Shown here one piece after another: positions 47,901 to 55,855 of a DNA stretch of 64,000 bases. The DNA is taken from contig NZ_JAAFKD010000001.1 of assembly GCF_013299165.1 (NCBI RefSeq), forward strand, positions 124,001 through 188,000. Reading direction: 5' to 3'. The stretch is from Microcoleus sp. bin38.metabat.b11b12b14.051 (lineage in GTDB: Bacteria; Cyanobacteriota; Cyanobacteriia; Cyanobacteriales; Microcoleaceae). The translations under genes and the position numbers were made by a program. Within the stretch, counting starts at the first letter, position 1, and the number at the start of each line of letters is the position of its first letter. The notes beneath the pieces are model-generated. The model saw only the letters and a program-made list of their open reading frames with translations, was not told the DNA's origin and ran no database searches.

Positions 47901-47922
47901 ACAAGAGTCATCGAATACCTAA
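44917..47922 (+). CDS. cNMP- and C39-like-domain ABC exporter (type I secretion ATPase)
   Basis: 1001 residues. About 8-130 cyclic-nucleotide-binding-like domain (FDRLSETDLTALVAKCQLLG, VAIIYQGQARLLGFDQ). About 236-263 Pro-rich linker. About 288-410 peptidase-C39-like domain in which the expected catalytic Cys is Ala (QIDAPLACFQML) and His and Asp are not conserved (WEDSFAIVYSI, LASPEKG), so it is a non-cleaving CLD as in HlyB. About 430-720 six spans. About 755-1000 ATPase with GGSGSGKST, LSGGQRQRLAIA and LLILDEATSALD. It drives export of a C-terminally signalled substrate with the HlyD-type gene that follows 38 bases later. Substrate gene not in this window. Confidence 0.92.
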   Translation: MTSSAVSLSQIQDFLAQTPPFDRLSETDLTALVAKCQLLGYRTGQPLFEREKMPTQVAIIYQGQARLLGFDQRSQRHVSLRLAQPQEILGWAGLVRGVPCETAIASTEVVAIVLPAEDFLNVLEKQPKFGEAFRKHSSLSEVFELLSLELQRQADGTSNLKELTLHAWQDATVVNVPNGNKKTQDLAKELDADRIWLVSSGVLGEFPTGSRFSAENAAKSLKVEGPAGARLVGFREPPESPPEKAPPDDETDPPVSVVKPPGGKFREIIVAPVTPPDPGIVSPDTAKYPVFRAKGQIDAPLACFQMLSKYFGIKFRRDIIRKVLENQLKTAGVINLQACGAIAQSIGLTPQLAQVPAAAINRIKAPVMIKWEDSFAIVYSITEQELVLASPEKGLMRKRVPQFTEIWGELGEVLLLQAPQVEQKEQFSFWWFVPALMEHKTVFIEVLLASFFVQLFGLANPLISQVIIDKVLGQRSIDTLDILGAFLLGVALFEGLLNGLRTFLFVDTSNRIDVKLSAEVIDHLLRLPQNYFDNRRVGDLVYKFSMMGQIREFMTSTALTVVLDAVFSVVYVAVMLSYSVQLTFVSLAVVPILALMIILINPLVLRLIKQRNMRFADSQSYLVEVVSGIQTVKAQNIELKSRWEWSSRYAKYITASFKTILTGTTAGTISSFLNQVGNLAQLWVGAYLVLKNDITLGQLIAFRIISGNVTGSLLRFVSVWQSFQEVSMSIDMLKDIVDKPTETSEEDRSNIPLPAIQGQVTYEEVSFRFLESGPLQLANVNLEFPQGSFVGIVGGSGSGKSTAMKLLQRLYAPLSGRIFIDGYDIAKVELYSLRSQLGVVLQDTLLFNCSVQENIALSNPDASTDEIVRAAKLAVAHDFIMGLPAGYNTIVGERGASLSGGQRQRLAIARTILQNPRLLILDEATSALDYHSERQVCNNLAESFAGRTVFFITHRLTTIQNADVIIMMDQGSVVERGTHKELMALKGRYYCLFQQQESSNT

Positions 47923-47960
47923 CAATAACAAACTAACAACTAACAACAGAAACGTAACAA

Positions 47961-49967
47961 ATGGCTATGAAATCGGTAATTCTTTCAGAGCAACCAGTCA
48001 TTCTCGAAAAACCAGCGATTTGGTCGCGCTTGTTTTTGTGGATGATCATGCTGATGACCAGTTCGGCGGTAATTTGGGCTTATTTTGCTAGCGTAGAGCA
48101 AGCTGTCCCCGCTGTCGGCCAATTGGAACTAAAAGATGGCGCCAGAGACATCCAAGCGCCTGCTACGGGCGCTGTGGTGAGGCTGCACGTTGAAAATGGC
48201 GATCGCGTGGAAAAAAACCAGCCCCTGCTCACTTTCAACCCCGTTGCACCCAGTGCTGATTTAACATCGATTAAGAAAACAAAAGAAGCGCTGGAAAAGG
48301 AAAATAAATTTTACGAAGATGTCGTCAATAACAAAGTTCAAGGCGCTATTCCTTCCAACCTAGAGTCCACAATCAAAGACAGACAGAGCCTCGCGGCACA
48401 AAATCAAGTGCTGCAAGCTTTGATTGACGAGCTGTACCTCAACAGGGGAGCCAGCGGAAATTTTGATGCAGCCCAGCAGGGACTATACGTAAATTATCGA
48501 TCGGAATTTCTGTCTCGCGTCGCCGCCGCCCAAGGTCAAGTTCAAGAGTTGGAAAAACAACTGAAACAAGCTGAAAATGCTGAGAAAGCCGCCGGCGATC
48601 AAATGACCGTAGCAGTGCAACAAATGGGTTTTGCTGAGAACCAATTAAATTATGCCAAGCAGCAGTTAGAATCTTCAAAAGAGCAAATAAAATCTTCCGA
48701 GGCGCAGAAACAACTGGCTGACGAACAGCTAGCGAAGTCGCAACAAGTATTGAAGTCCAATCAAGGCATTTTGGGCAGACTGACGCCCTTAGTAGAGCAA
48801 GGAGCGATCGCTGAATTGCAAAAAGAAAAGCAGGAACAAGACGTTTTCAGAGGCCAAAGCGAAGTTCTCAAACAGCAAGATCAAATCAAGCAGCGCGAAG
48901 GTGAAATCAACGCCCGCAAAGGCGAAATTAACACGCGCCTCGGTGAAATCAACACGCGCAAAGGCGAAATGAATGCGCGTCGAGGTGACATCCAAAAAAT
49001 TACCGCTGAAGTAGAGCGCCAGCAAGGAGAGCAAGCGCGCATTCAGGAGTCGATAGCCCGCGCCCAAGAACAATTGAAAAACACCAAAGATTCCTGGGCA
49101 AAAGAACTTTACACCAAAATTGCTGAAAACCAGAAACAAGTTGCCAGCAGCGATTCTCAGCTCAGCCGCTTCAAAGTAGAAAACCTGAAAAAGCTGTCCG
49201 AAGTAAACGCCCAGCTAGAAAAAGCGCAGCAAACCCGCGATACTCAAGTGCTGAAGTCTCCCGTATCCGGCGTGATCTTCGATTTGAAACCTTCTAAGAA
49301 GGAGAAAGCTAAGTTGGATCTAGCCAAAGATCCGATCTGCCAATCCATTATTAACTCAGTGGTGAAGCCTGGGGAACCCCGCCCTGTACGCTGCGAAGAA
49401 GCTTATTATGAAGCGCAGCAAACAGAGAAGTTGCTCAAAGTTTTGGATGACGAAAACGGCTTGCAAGCAGTTGTTTACTTAGAAAACAGCAACGTGGCTC
49501 TGATATTGGATGCTTTGAAAAACAAGCGGGAAAAATTGGAGAAGTATCACGGCAAACAATTAGATGGCGAAAAGATTGACTGCGAAAAAGGTAAAAGCTG
49601 CGTGTGTCCTGAGAAGGAAGTTAATAGAGAGAAATTGGGTCTCACAAAATACGAATGCGTGCCTGTAGAGGTCAACGTTGAGGCTTTCCCAGCGATGGAA
49701 TTTGGTACTGCCGAAGGTGAAGTGAAAGAGATTAGCAAGGATGCTGAGCCTCCTACTGAACTGCGGAAATACTACTCTTTCAAAACCAAAATTAAGCTCA
49801 AGAATCAAAAGTTTGTGTTGAACAAGGGCAAGTCAAACGAACAGGAAGTTAACTTGCAGTCGGGCATGGCCGTAAGCTCTAATATTAATATCGGCAAGCG
49901 GACTGTTTTGCAGATGTTTATCAACCGATTTACTGGCAAGCTGGATACGTTCAAGACTGTTAAGTAG
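47961..49967 (+). CDS. HlyD-family adaptor of the type I secretion system
   Basis: 668 residues. One N-terminal span (about 25-45, LFLWMIMLMTSSAVIWAYFA), a biotinyl-lipoyl-like part (GAVVRLHVENGDRVEKNQPL), a long coiled coil (about 110-430) and a C-terminal beta-barrel (MAVSSNINIGKRTVLQMFIN). Within the coil a 21-base tandem repeat encodes GEINARK, GEINTRL, GEINTRK, GEMNARR (about 313-340). It is longer than E. coli HlyD (478), with an extra region holding four Cys (IDCEKGKSCVCPEKE, YECVP) in the barrel-proximal part. It bridges the exporter to an outer-membrane channel, not encoded here. Confidence 0.9.
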   Translation: MAMKSVILSEQPVILEKPAIWSRLFLWMIMLMTSSAVIWAYFASVEQAVPAVGQLELKDGARDIQAPATGAVVRLHVENGDRVEKNQPLLTFNPVAPSADLTSIKKTKEALEKENKFYEDVVNNKVQGAIPSNLESTIKDRQSLAAQNQVLQALIDELYLNRGASGNFDAAQQGLYVNYRSEFLSRVAAAQGQVQELEKQLKQAENAEKAAGDQMTVAVQQMGFAENQLNYAKQQLESSKEQIKSSEAQKQLADEQLAKSQQVLKSNQGILGRLTPLVEQGAIAELQKEKQEQDVFRGQSEVLKQQDQIKQREGEINARKGEINTRLGEINTRKGEMNARRGDIQKITAEVERQQGEQARIQESIARAQEQLKNTKDSWAKELYTKIAENQKQVASSDSQLSRFKVENLKKLSEVNAQLEKAQQTRDTQVLKSPVSGVIFDLKPSKKEKAKLDLAKDPICQSIINSVVKPGEPRPVRCEEAYYEAQQTEKLLKVLDDENGLQAVVYLENSNVALILDALKNKREKLEKYHGKQLDGEKIDCEKGKSCVCPEKEVNREKLGLTKYECVPVEVNVEAFPAMEFGTAEGEVKEISKDAEPPTELRKYYSFKTKIKLKNQKFVLNKGKSNEQEVNLQSGMAVSSNINIGKRTVLQMFINRFTGKLDTFKTVK

Positions 49968-49986
49968 TTGGTGAACCGAATTGAAC

Positions 49987-50043
49987 AGGACTAAAGTCCT
50001 CACTACAAACTTGATGGCAGGTTTGTAGTGAGGACTTTAGTCC
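49987..50043. repeat. Inverted pair of the GGACTAAAGTCCTCACTAC hairpin family
   Basis: GGACTAAAGTCCTCACTAC and GTAGTGAGGACTTTAGTCC facing outward about a short centre, in the 200-base gap after the HlyD-type gene. It can form a long hairpin and may end the secretion transcript. Confidence 0.8.
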
Positions 50044-50164
50044 TTATTTGCTCAAACTATGAGGACGAAAGTCGAACCCCTGTGATTGCTCTCTCGTCGT
50101 GCAATGACAAAAGTATATACATTTGATATAAAATGGTCGTGGCAATTGGTGCGATCGCACATTC

Positions 50165-51982
50165 ATGAAAAAAACAGTTTTATTTACGCTATATCTGATC
50201 CCAGTTGTCCTGTTAATCGGGTTTGTAGCCAATTTTAGCGTTAACGTTCCCATCGATGACGAGTGGAGGTTAGCTAGCCTGTTTGAAAAAATCGCCCAAG
50301 GAAGTGTTACGTTTAACGATTTCTGGGCTTTGCACAGCAACCACCGGATAGTGTTTCCGAAGTTAATTATTTCGGTGCTGGTTTTTGCATCCCAATGGAA
50401 TATTAATTATCAGTTGTGTCTCAGCATCGGTTTGGCGGCGATAACTTTTATGACTATGTACAAGTTATCCTCGATGCAGGTTACAGCAGATTTCGGGCAT
50501 CGAGGCCATCAAGAGGGCGGGCACGGGGGCAGCACCTCTACAAAAAACTGTAATAATGGGGATAATTTATGGCATTTAGCTAATATTTTAACTTGTATTT
50601 TGTTGTTCTCCCTAGTTCAGCATGAAAACTGGCTTTGGGGATTTCAGTTAGCATGGTTTTTCGTAAATTTATGTTTTGTGGCTGCGGTTTACGCGCTGGT
50701 TTCAACTCACAAGTTATTACCTAAAATTAGGATTATTCTTGCTGCTACATTCTGTTTTATTGCGAGTTTTTCCCTAGCTCAAGGCTTGCTGTCTTGGTTG
50801 GCGGTGATTCCGGCTGTGGTGGCTGTGGAGGGGAATCGAGTACAGAAAAAAAGCAGATTAATTATATGGATGTTGTTGTTTACTGCAACTTGTGCTATTT
50901 ATTCAATTGATTATCATCCCGGCAGGAAAACAAGTATTATTTCATTGTTGAGTAAACCGCTGGTGGTGATTGATTATTTTTTGAGTTTATTGGGTTCGCC
51001 AATTGTTAGATTGCCGGGAATTTCGGCGTTAGTCGGATTGGTAATATTTGGTAGTTTTGTGTTTTTTGGATGGCACTTTGGGAAGAAGATTTTATCAACA
51101 GATTTAGAATTGGGTGGGGACGAGCAAGATGCCCCTCCCACAAGTCCTCTGGGATGGCTTTATCAGGCTTTGCCGTGGCTGTCAATAGGTTTGTTTTCGG
51201 TTTTGTCAGCTTTGTTTATTACGGTGGGTAGGGCGGAATTTGGGTCGATTCAGGCGATCGAATCTTCGAGATATACGACTAATTCTATTTTGCTGTTAAT
51301 TGCTTTGGTTCAGCTTGGACAGTTGTTTATACGAGAAATTAAAACAAAGTTAAAATGGAACTATACGTTTATTTATCGGGCAATTGCAGGGTTGTTAATT
51401 GGAATAATTATTGTTAACTCTCAGCAGGCAATTGCCCAAACTAGCTCGGCACTAATTTACAAACAAGGCGCTCAAGATTGTTTACAGTTAATGGACTATC
51501 TCGAACCGTCGGAGTTTTTCAAGAATTCACCCGAAAGCTGTTTGAGGGTCTTGAGTAAAAAAACTTGGTTGGTGAGAGATGGTGCTGCTATTCTGAGTAA
51601 AATAGGTTGGAGAAAGTTTGCGAAAAATGTAGAGTTTGTTTCTAAGAGCGAGAAAGTTCACGGTTATTTAGACAAACCTCAAACCGGTGACAAATCGTTG
51701 AGTGGTCAGACAAAAATTGCTGGTTGGGCGGTTTTCCCGCAGCATAAAAAACAGCCGCATATCGTACTGCTATCTGTCGGTGACAAACAATCTTTTTTCG
51801 CTAACGCTTATGTGAATCTGGATAGTCCCGATATTGCTAAGACTTTGAAATCGCAGTTGTACAATAATTCCAGGTGGGCGGTTGAGGTGTGGGGTAGTGA
51901 TTTGGCCGTTGGCGAAACAACAATCAAAGCTTGGGTGTATAATCCTGTTGACAACCAGTTTGTCCAGTTGCGCGGAGGATGA
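50165..51982 (+). CDS. Polytopic membrane protein with in-frame repeat insertions
   Basis: 605 residues with about ten predicted spans from residue 5 to 425 (VLFTLYLIPVVLLIGFVAN onward) and a soluble C-terminal domain of about 160 residues (GWAVFPQHKKQPHIVLLSVG, WAVEVWGSDLAVGETTIKAW). The layout resembles membrane glycosyltransferase-like proteins of polysaccharide regions, but no catalytic motif is certain. Two hydrophilic loops are made of interspersed repeats read in frame: about 112-128 (FGHRGHQEGGHGGSTSTKN) and about 316-330 (LGGDEQDAPPTSPLG). The GT2 gene begins four bases after its stop, so the two are coupled. Confidence 0.8.
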   Translation: MKKTVLFTLYLIPVVLLIGFVANFSVNVPIDDEWRLASLFEKIAQGSVTFNDFWALHSNHRIVFPKLIISVLVFASQWNINYQLCLSIGLAAITFMTMYKLSSMQVTADFGHRGHQEGGHGGSTSTKNCNNGDNLWHLANILTCILLFSLVQHENWLWGFQLAWFFVNLCFVAAVYALVSTHKLLPKIRIILAATFCFIASFSLAQGLLSWLAVIPAVVAVEGNRVQKKSRLIIWMLLFTATCAIYSIDYHPGRKTSIISLLSKPLVVIDYFLSLLGSPIVRLPGISALVGLVIFGSFVFFGWHFGKKILSTDLELGGDEQDAPPTSPLGWLYQALPWLSIGLFSVLSALFITVGRAEFGSIQAIESSRYTTNSILLLIALVQLGQLFIREIKTKLKWNYTFIYRAIAGLLIGIIIVNSQQAIAQTSSALIYKQGAQDCLQLMDYLEPSEFFKNSPESCLRVLSKKTWLVRDGAAILSKIGWRKFAKNVEFVSKSEKVHGYLDKPQTGDKSLSGQTKIAGWAVFPQHKKQPHIVLLSVGDKQSFFANAYVNLDSPDIAKTLKSQLYNNSRWAVEVWGSDLAVGETTIKAWVYNPVDNQFVQLRGG

Positions 51983-51985
51983 AGA

Positions 51986-52786
51986 GTGAAAATTTCGGTG
52001 ATTATACCAGCCCACAACGAGGAGGGCTGTTTGTATGCTACTGTGCGGGCTTTAGCCAAAACGCTAGATTTAGAAGGGATTGGGCACGAAATCTTGATTG
52101 TGAATGACAATAGCACGGATAAAACCGTTGACATTTGCCAGGAATTGTCAGAGACTTTCCCCACAGTTAGATACATCAACAATCAACCTCCCAACGGTTT
52201 CGGATTTGCCGTGCGCCGGGGTTTGGCGGAATTTGACGGCGATGCGGTGGCGATTGTGATGGCGGATGCTTCCGACGATCCCGTAGATTTGGTAGCAGGA
52301 TACCGCAAATTGCAAGCAGGATATGACTGCGTTTTCGGTTCCCGATTTATTAAAGGCGGCTTTGTCGTTGATTATCCCATCCACAAATTAGCAATTAACC
52401 GCTTAGCAAACTGGTTTGTCAAAACTATCTTCGGCTTACCATACAGCGATATTACCAATGCTTTTAAACTCTACCGCCGAGAAGTAATTGAAGGCGTGCA
52501 GCCGATTTTGAGTCATCATTTTAATTTGACTGTGGAATTGCCTTTAAAAGCAATTGTCCGGGGTTTTTCCTATACGGTCATTCCTCTGAGATGGTACAAT
52601 CGAACTGCTGGTATTTCTAAGCTAAAAATCAAAGAGATGGGCAGCCGATATCTATTTATTGTCTTGTATGTCTGGCTCGAAAAACATCTCTCTCGCGGCG
52701 ACTACCACCGGACTAGAAAGATGAATGAGTTAAAATTAGATTTATTACCAAAGTCAAAGACTGAAGTTCTGACTATTAAGGAATGA
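51986..52786 (+). CDS. GT2-family glycosyltransferase (dolichol-phosphate mannosyltransferase type)
   Basis: 266 residues from a GTG at 51986 with GGAGG seven bases upstream. GT-A fold: KISVIIPAHNEEGCLYATVR, HEILIVNDNSTDKTVDI and the metal-binding AIVMADASDDPVDLV, then CVFGSRFIKGG and RWYNRTAGISKLKIKEMG, typical of polyprenyl-phosphate glycosyltransferases. It lacks C-terminal membrane spans. It likely charges a lipid carrier with a sugar, used perhaps by the adjacent membrane protein, with which it is translationally close (four-base gap). Sugar unknown. Confidence 0.9.
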   Translation: MKISVIIPAHNEEGCLYATVRALAKTLDLEGIGHEILIVNDNSTDKTVDICQELSETFPTVRYINNQPPNGFGFAVRRGLAEFDGDAVAIVMADASDDPVDLVAGYRKLQAGYDCVFGSRFIKGGFVVDYPIHKLAINRLANWFVKTIFGLPYSDITNAFKLYRREVIEGVQPILSHHFNLTVELPLKAIVRGFSYTVIPLRWYNRTAGISKLKIKEMGSRYLFIVLYVWLEKHLSRGDYHRTRKMNELKLDLLPKSKTEVLTIKE

Positions 52787-52840
52787 TGACTAATGATTTT
52801 AGTACCGCAGCCATTGATACTTTATTTGGAGGATTAAGTC

Positions 52841-53539
52841 ATGGTTTTGACAGCCCCAGAAATGGCAAGATTGATGCCAGATGCCACTCAACTTGAAAGT
52901 GATGAGCCAGAAATGGAAAGTTCCCTACATTATATTCAGTTAGCATTATTAGTTGCCTGCTTGGAATGGCAATGGCGCGAACGAAACGACTTTTTTGTGG
53001 GAGCAAACCTGACAGTTTATTACAGCCAGCAACAATTGCGGAATCGGGATTTTCGCGGCCCAGATTTTTTTCTGATAACAAACACAGAAAAACGTCCGCG
53101 CCGTTCTTGGGTAGTTTGGGAAGAAGACGGGAGATACCCCGATATAATTATCGAATTGCTCTCGGATTCTACCGCCAGAGTCGATCGCAACGAAAAAAAG
53201 GTATTATATCAAAATCGGTTTAGAACACCCGAATACTTTTGGTTCGATCCTCAAGATTTAGAGTTTAGCGGTTTTCGTCTAATCGGTCAAGAATATCAAG
53301 CTATTGTTGCCAATGAATTTGGTAGATTGTGGAGTGAGGTACTAGAATTATATCTGGGAATTCATGATGGGAAATTGCGTTATTTTACCCCAGACGGTGA
53401 GTTAGTTTGTACACCAGAAGAAGCTGCACTGCAAGCACAGCAACAAGCTGCACAAGCCCAAGAGCAACTTGCACAAGCCCAAGAGCGAGCCGAGCGTTTA
53501 GCTAATCAGTTGCGGGCTTTGGGAATTGAACCAGAATAG
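52841..53539 (+). CDS. Uma2-family protein (PD-(D/E)XK-like)
   Basis: 232 residues with GGAGG upstream. It has the Uma2/DUF820 layout: GPDFFLITNTEKRPRRSW, VVWEEDGRYPDIIIELLSDS, then VLYQNRFRTPEYFWFDPQDL. The fold is restriction-endonuclease-like; biological function is unknown and members are very many in cyanobacteria. The C-terminal 45 residues are a Gln/Ala-rich coiled coil (QAQQQAAQAQEQLAQAQERA), common in this subgroup. Sits between glycan genes without obvious functional link. Confidence 0.9.
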   Translation: MVLTAPEMARLMPDATQLESDEPEMESSLHYIQLALLVACLEWQWRERNDFFVGANLTVYYSQQQLRNRDFRGPDFFLITNTEKRPRRSWVVWEEDGRYPDIIIELLSDSTARVDRNEKKVLYQNRFRTPEYFWFDPQDLEFSGFRLIGQEYQAIVANEFGRLWSEVLELYLGIHDGKLRYFTPDGELVCTPEEAALQAQQQAAQAQEQLAQAQERAERLANQLRALGIEPE

Positions 53540-53563
53540 TTATCAAATAAGAAAGTTGAGTTA

Positions 53564-54628
53564 ATGCCTGAAAGAATTTTAATTGTGGGCGGTGCGGGTT
53601 TTATCGGCAGTTGTTTGGCAATTGGCCTGAAGAAACTTCACCCAGAATGGCAAATCATTTGTTTGGATAATCTGCGCCGCCGGGGCTCAGAATTGAATAT
53701 TCCGAGGCTTAAAAGTTGCGGGATTCAGTTTGTTTATGGGGATATTCGCACGGCGGCTGATTTAGATCCGGTGGCGCTGAATGCTGATTGTATTATCGAT
53801 TGCGCTGCGGAACCTTCTGTGCTGGCGGGTTTTAGTTCGCCTCAGTACGTTTTGCAGACGAATTTGTTGGGTACTGTGAATGTTTTGGAGTTGGCGAGAC
53901 AGACTGGTGCGAGTTTGCTGTTTTTGTCTACGAGCCGGGTTTATCCGATCGCAAGCGTGAAATCTGTTAAGCTGTTGGAGTTGGATGATAGATTTGCGAT
54001 CGCCCCAGAACAAACATTACCCGGTATCTCAGAGCTAGGCATATCAGAAGACTTCCCGTTAAAAGGACACCGTTCGCTTTACGGAGCCACCAAATTAGCA
54101 TCGGAATTGCTGATTGAGGAATACAGAGAAGCATACAACGTGCAGGCAATTATTAACCGCTGCGGGTTAATTACCGGTGCTTGGCAAATGGGTAAAGTCG
54201 ATCAGGGAGTTTGCGGTTTGTGGGTGGCGGCTCACTATTTTCAAAAGTCGCTAAGTTATATTGGTTTTGGTGGCAGTGGGAAGCAAGTTAGAGATTTGCT
54301 GCACGTTGAAGATTTGTTGAGATTAGTTAATTATCAGTTAGAACATTTTGCTGAATTTGACGGCGAAGTTTTTAATGTAGGCGGCGGTGTGAGCAACAGT
54401 CTTTCTTTAGTTGAAACAACTGATTTGTGCCGCAAGATTTCGGGTAAATCTATTTCAATTAATCCGGTTTTGGAGGAACGCGCGGGGGATATTCCGATTT
54501 TTATCACTGATTCTTCTAGGGTGATGGAGAAGACTGGATGGCAGCCTATGATTGGGCCGGAGGCAGCTTTGCAGGATATTTATGATTGGATTGCGGCTAA
54601 TGAGGTGGTTTTAAGTTCGATTTTGTAG
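53564..54628 (+). CDS. NAD-dependent sugar-nucleotide epimerase/dehydratase (CDP-paratose 2-epimerase-like)
   Basis: 354 residues, extended SDR family. Rossmann motif ILIVGGAGFIGSCLAIGL at the start, the catalytic Tyr-X3-Lys in SLYGATKLASELLIEEY (about residue 170), and RDLLHVEDLLRLVNYQLE. The long insert before YxxxK and the FNVGGGVSNSLSLVETTDLC part are like CDP-tyvelose/paratose epimerases, but the sugar cannot be assigned. It likely supplies a nucleotide sugar to the surface-glycan genes nearby. 24 bases after the Uma2 gene. Confidence 0.88.
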   Translation: MPERILIVGGAGFIGSCLAIGLKKLHPEWQIICLDNLRRRGSELNIPRLKSCGIQFVYGDIRTAADLDPVALNADCIIDCAAEPSVLAGFSSPQYVLQTNLLGTVNVLELARQTGASLLFLSTSRVYPIASVKSVKLLELDDRFAIAPEQTLPGISELGISEDFPLKGHRSLYGATKLASELLIEEYREAYNVQAIINRCGLITGAWQMGKVDQGVCGLWVAAHYFQKSLSYIGFGGSGKQVRDLLHVEDLLRLVNYQLEHFAEFDGEVFNVGGGVSNSLSLVETTDLCRKISGKSISINPVLEERAGDIPIFITDSSRVMEKTGWQPMIGPEAALQDIYDWIAANEVVLSSIL

Positions 54629-54859
54629 GGATTTTTGGCAGCGCAGATGTTTTGTGGAATTTGGTAATAAAACCCTTTATTCTGCGGTCGGGAAACGGCA
54701 CTGCCTTTTCCCTACATAATGTTTGAATTTGTAATATCTATCCGTGTATTTTTTAGAGGATTTATCCAAGTTTAGAAGATGAAGAATTGCAGACAGCCGA
54801 TCGCACTTATCAACAAAATCTCGACAAAATCTTGATAAAAGTGCGATCGAGCTCAACGC

Positions 54860-54979
54860 CTACTCAGCAAAATAGCGAGTCAAAATCCGCATAATCTCAC
54901 CGCTAATGGGCGAGGGGAGGCGCGGACTCCACTCCTCAATCTTGGCGAAACCCAAGATGTGCAGGATGTCTACGATGAT
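54860..54979 (-). pseudogene. C-terminal fragment of an unidentified cyanobacterial protein
   Basis: The minus strand reads IVDILHILGFAKIEEWSPRL, then PSPISGEIMRILTRYFAE and a stop at 54860. It has the feel of a genuine conserved C-terminus, but no start precedes it: an in-frame stop lies about 45 bases upstream and no ATG follows it. Probably the end of a gene truncated at about 54980 by the material carrying the Nudix gene. Family not recognised. The rest of 54629-55049 shows no gene. Confidence 0.4.
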
Positions 54980-55049
54980 TGAAAATATGGGCGGGAAGCG
55001 TAAGCTTGAGTCGCTTCGCTACTCATTAGAAAAATTAGGCTTGTCAACC

Positions 55050-55448
55050 ATGCACACCCTTGGTACTTTTGCGATAATTATTGACAACGGTGGCAAGGTA
55101 CTGCTGTGCCATCGCACCGATAGGGACGCTTGGAACTTGCCTGGTGGTAGGGTTGAGGCTGCGGAAACTCCGTGGGCTGCGGTTGTCCGTGAGGTACAAG
55201 AGGAGGTGGGTTTGCTGGTCAAGGTGATAGCTGCGATCGGCATTTATGCTATACCATCGCGATCGGACTTGGTGTTTACCTTCCGCTGTGAAGTCGTCGG
55301 GGGTAGCCTGCGTACCACGGAAGAAGCAGACGAAATCCAGTGGTATCTGCCCTCGGAGTTGCCGGTTAACACGTTTTCCAGTCATGTGGAACGCATCTAT
55401 GACGCCTATGCTGGACATAGCGCGGTTTTGCTGAAGACGCAGGACTAA
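55050..55448 (+). CDS. Nudix hydrolase
   Basis: 132 residues from ATG 55050; the frame is open 48 codons upstream, but that part overlaps an opposite-strand gene fragment and is unlike the family. The Nudix box is complete: GRVEAAETPWAAVVREVQEE followed by VGL (G-x5-E-x7-REVQEEVGL), about residues 35-57. Hydrolyses nucleoside diphosphates linked to another moiety; substrate not predictable. Size is normal for small MutT-like members. It is followed by a HIP1-containing hairpin and the ParDE pair. Confidence 0.85.
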   Translation: MHTLGTFAIIIDNGGKVLLCHRTDRDAWNLPGGRVEAAETPWAAVVREVQEEVGLLVKVIAAIGIYAIPSRSDLVFTFRCEVVGGSLRTTEEADEIQWYLPSELPVNTFSSHVERIYDAYAGHSAVLLKTQD

Positions 55449-55493
55449 CCGTTTATTTGTGAATGAGTTAAATATTTGGTAAAAGGTAAATTG

Positions 55494-55539
55494 AAGGGCG
55501 ATCGCACTTTGGCTTTGGGGAGAAAGTGCGATCGCCCTT
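55494..55539 (+). terminator. HIP1-containing hairpin after the Nudix gene
   Basis: Perfect 17-base arms AAGGGCGATCGCACTTT / AAAGTGCGATCGCCCTT with a 12-base loop, followed by ATTTG. A strong stem that includes GCGATCGC in both arms; probably ends the Nudix transcript, though the T-run is weak. Confidence 0.55.
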
Positions 55540-55590
55540 ATTTGTGATAAAATCAATAAATAGAAGCTTGCAAGCCAAGGATTCAAATTT

Positions 55591-55845
55591 ATGAGCACCA
55601 TCAATATTTCCTTGCCTGATTCCGTAAAAGCCTATCTCGAAAAACAAGTAGCTAGTGGCAATTATAATAATATCAGCGATTATATTTTGGAGCTGATTGT
55701 TCATGAACAAAAGCGTAAAACCGCTAAAGAACGTGTCGAAGAACTTTTATTAGAAGCTTTGGATTCTGGTGAAGCGACTCCGATGACTGACATAGACTGG
55801 GAAAATATTCGGCAGACTGTACATAACAACGTCGCTCAAAAGTAA
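55591..55845 (+). CDS. ParD-type antitoxin
   Basis: 84 residues. N-terminal ribbon-helix-helix DNA-binding part (STINISLPDSVKAYLEKQVA, SGNYNNISDYILELI) and a C-terminal toxin-binding helix region ending DWENIRQTVHNNV. Typical ParD/CopG layout. It precedes the ParE-type toxin by ten bases on the same strand, so the pair is one operon and probably autoregulated through the ribbon-helix-helix. Ribosome-binding site weak (CCAAGGATTC). Confidence 0.9.
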   Translation: MSTINISLPDSVKAYLEKQVASGNYNNISDYILELIVHEQKRKTAKERVEELLLEALDSGEATPMTDIDWENIRQTVHNNVAQK

Positions 55846-55855
55846 AGTTATACTA

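Noticed and set aside
54906-55049. N-terminal extension of the Nudix protein
   Set aside because: The 48 extra codons overlap an opposite-strand gene fragment and do not look like the family.
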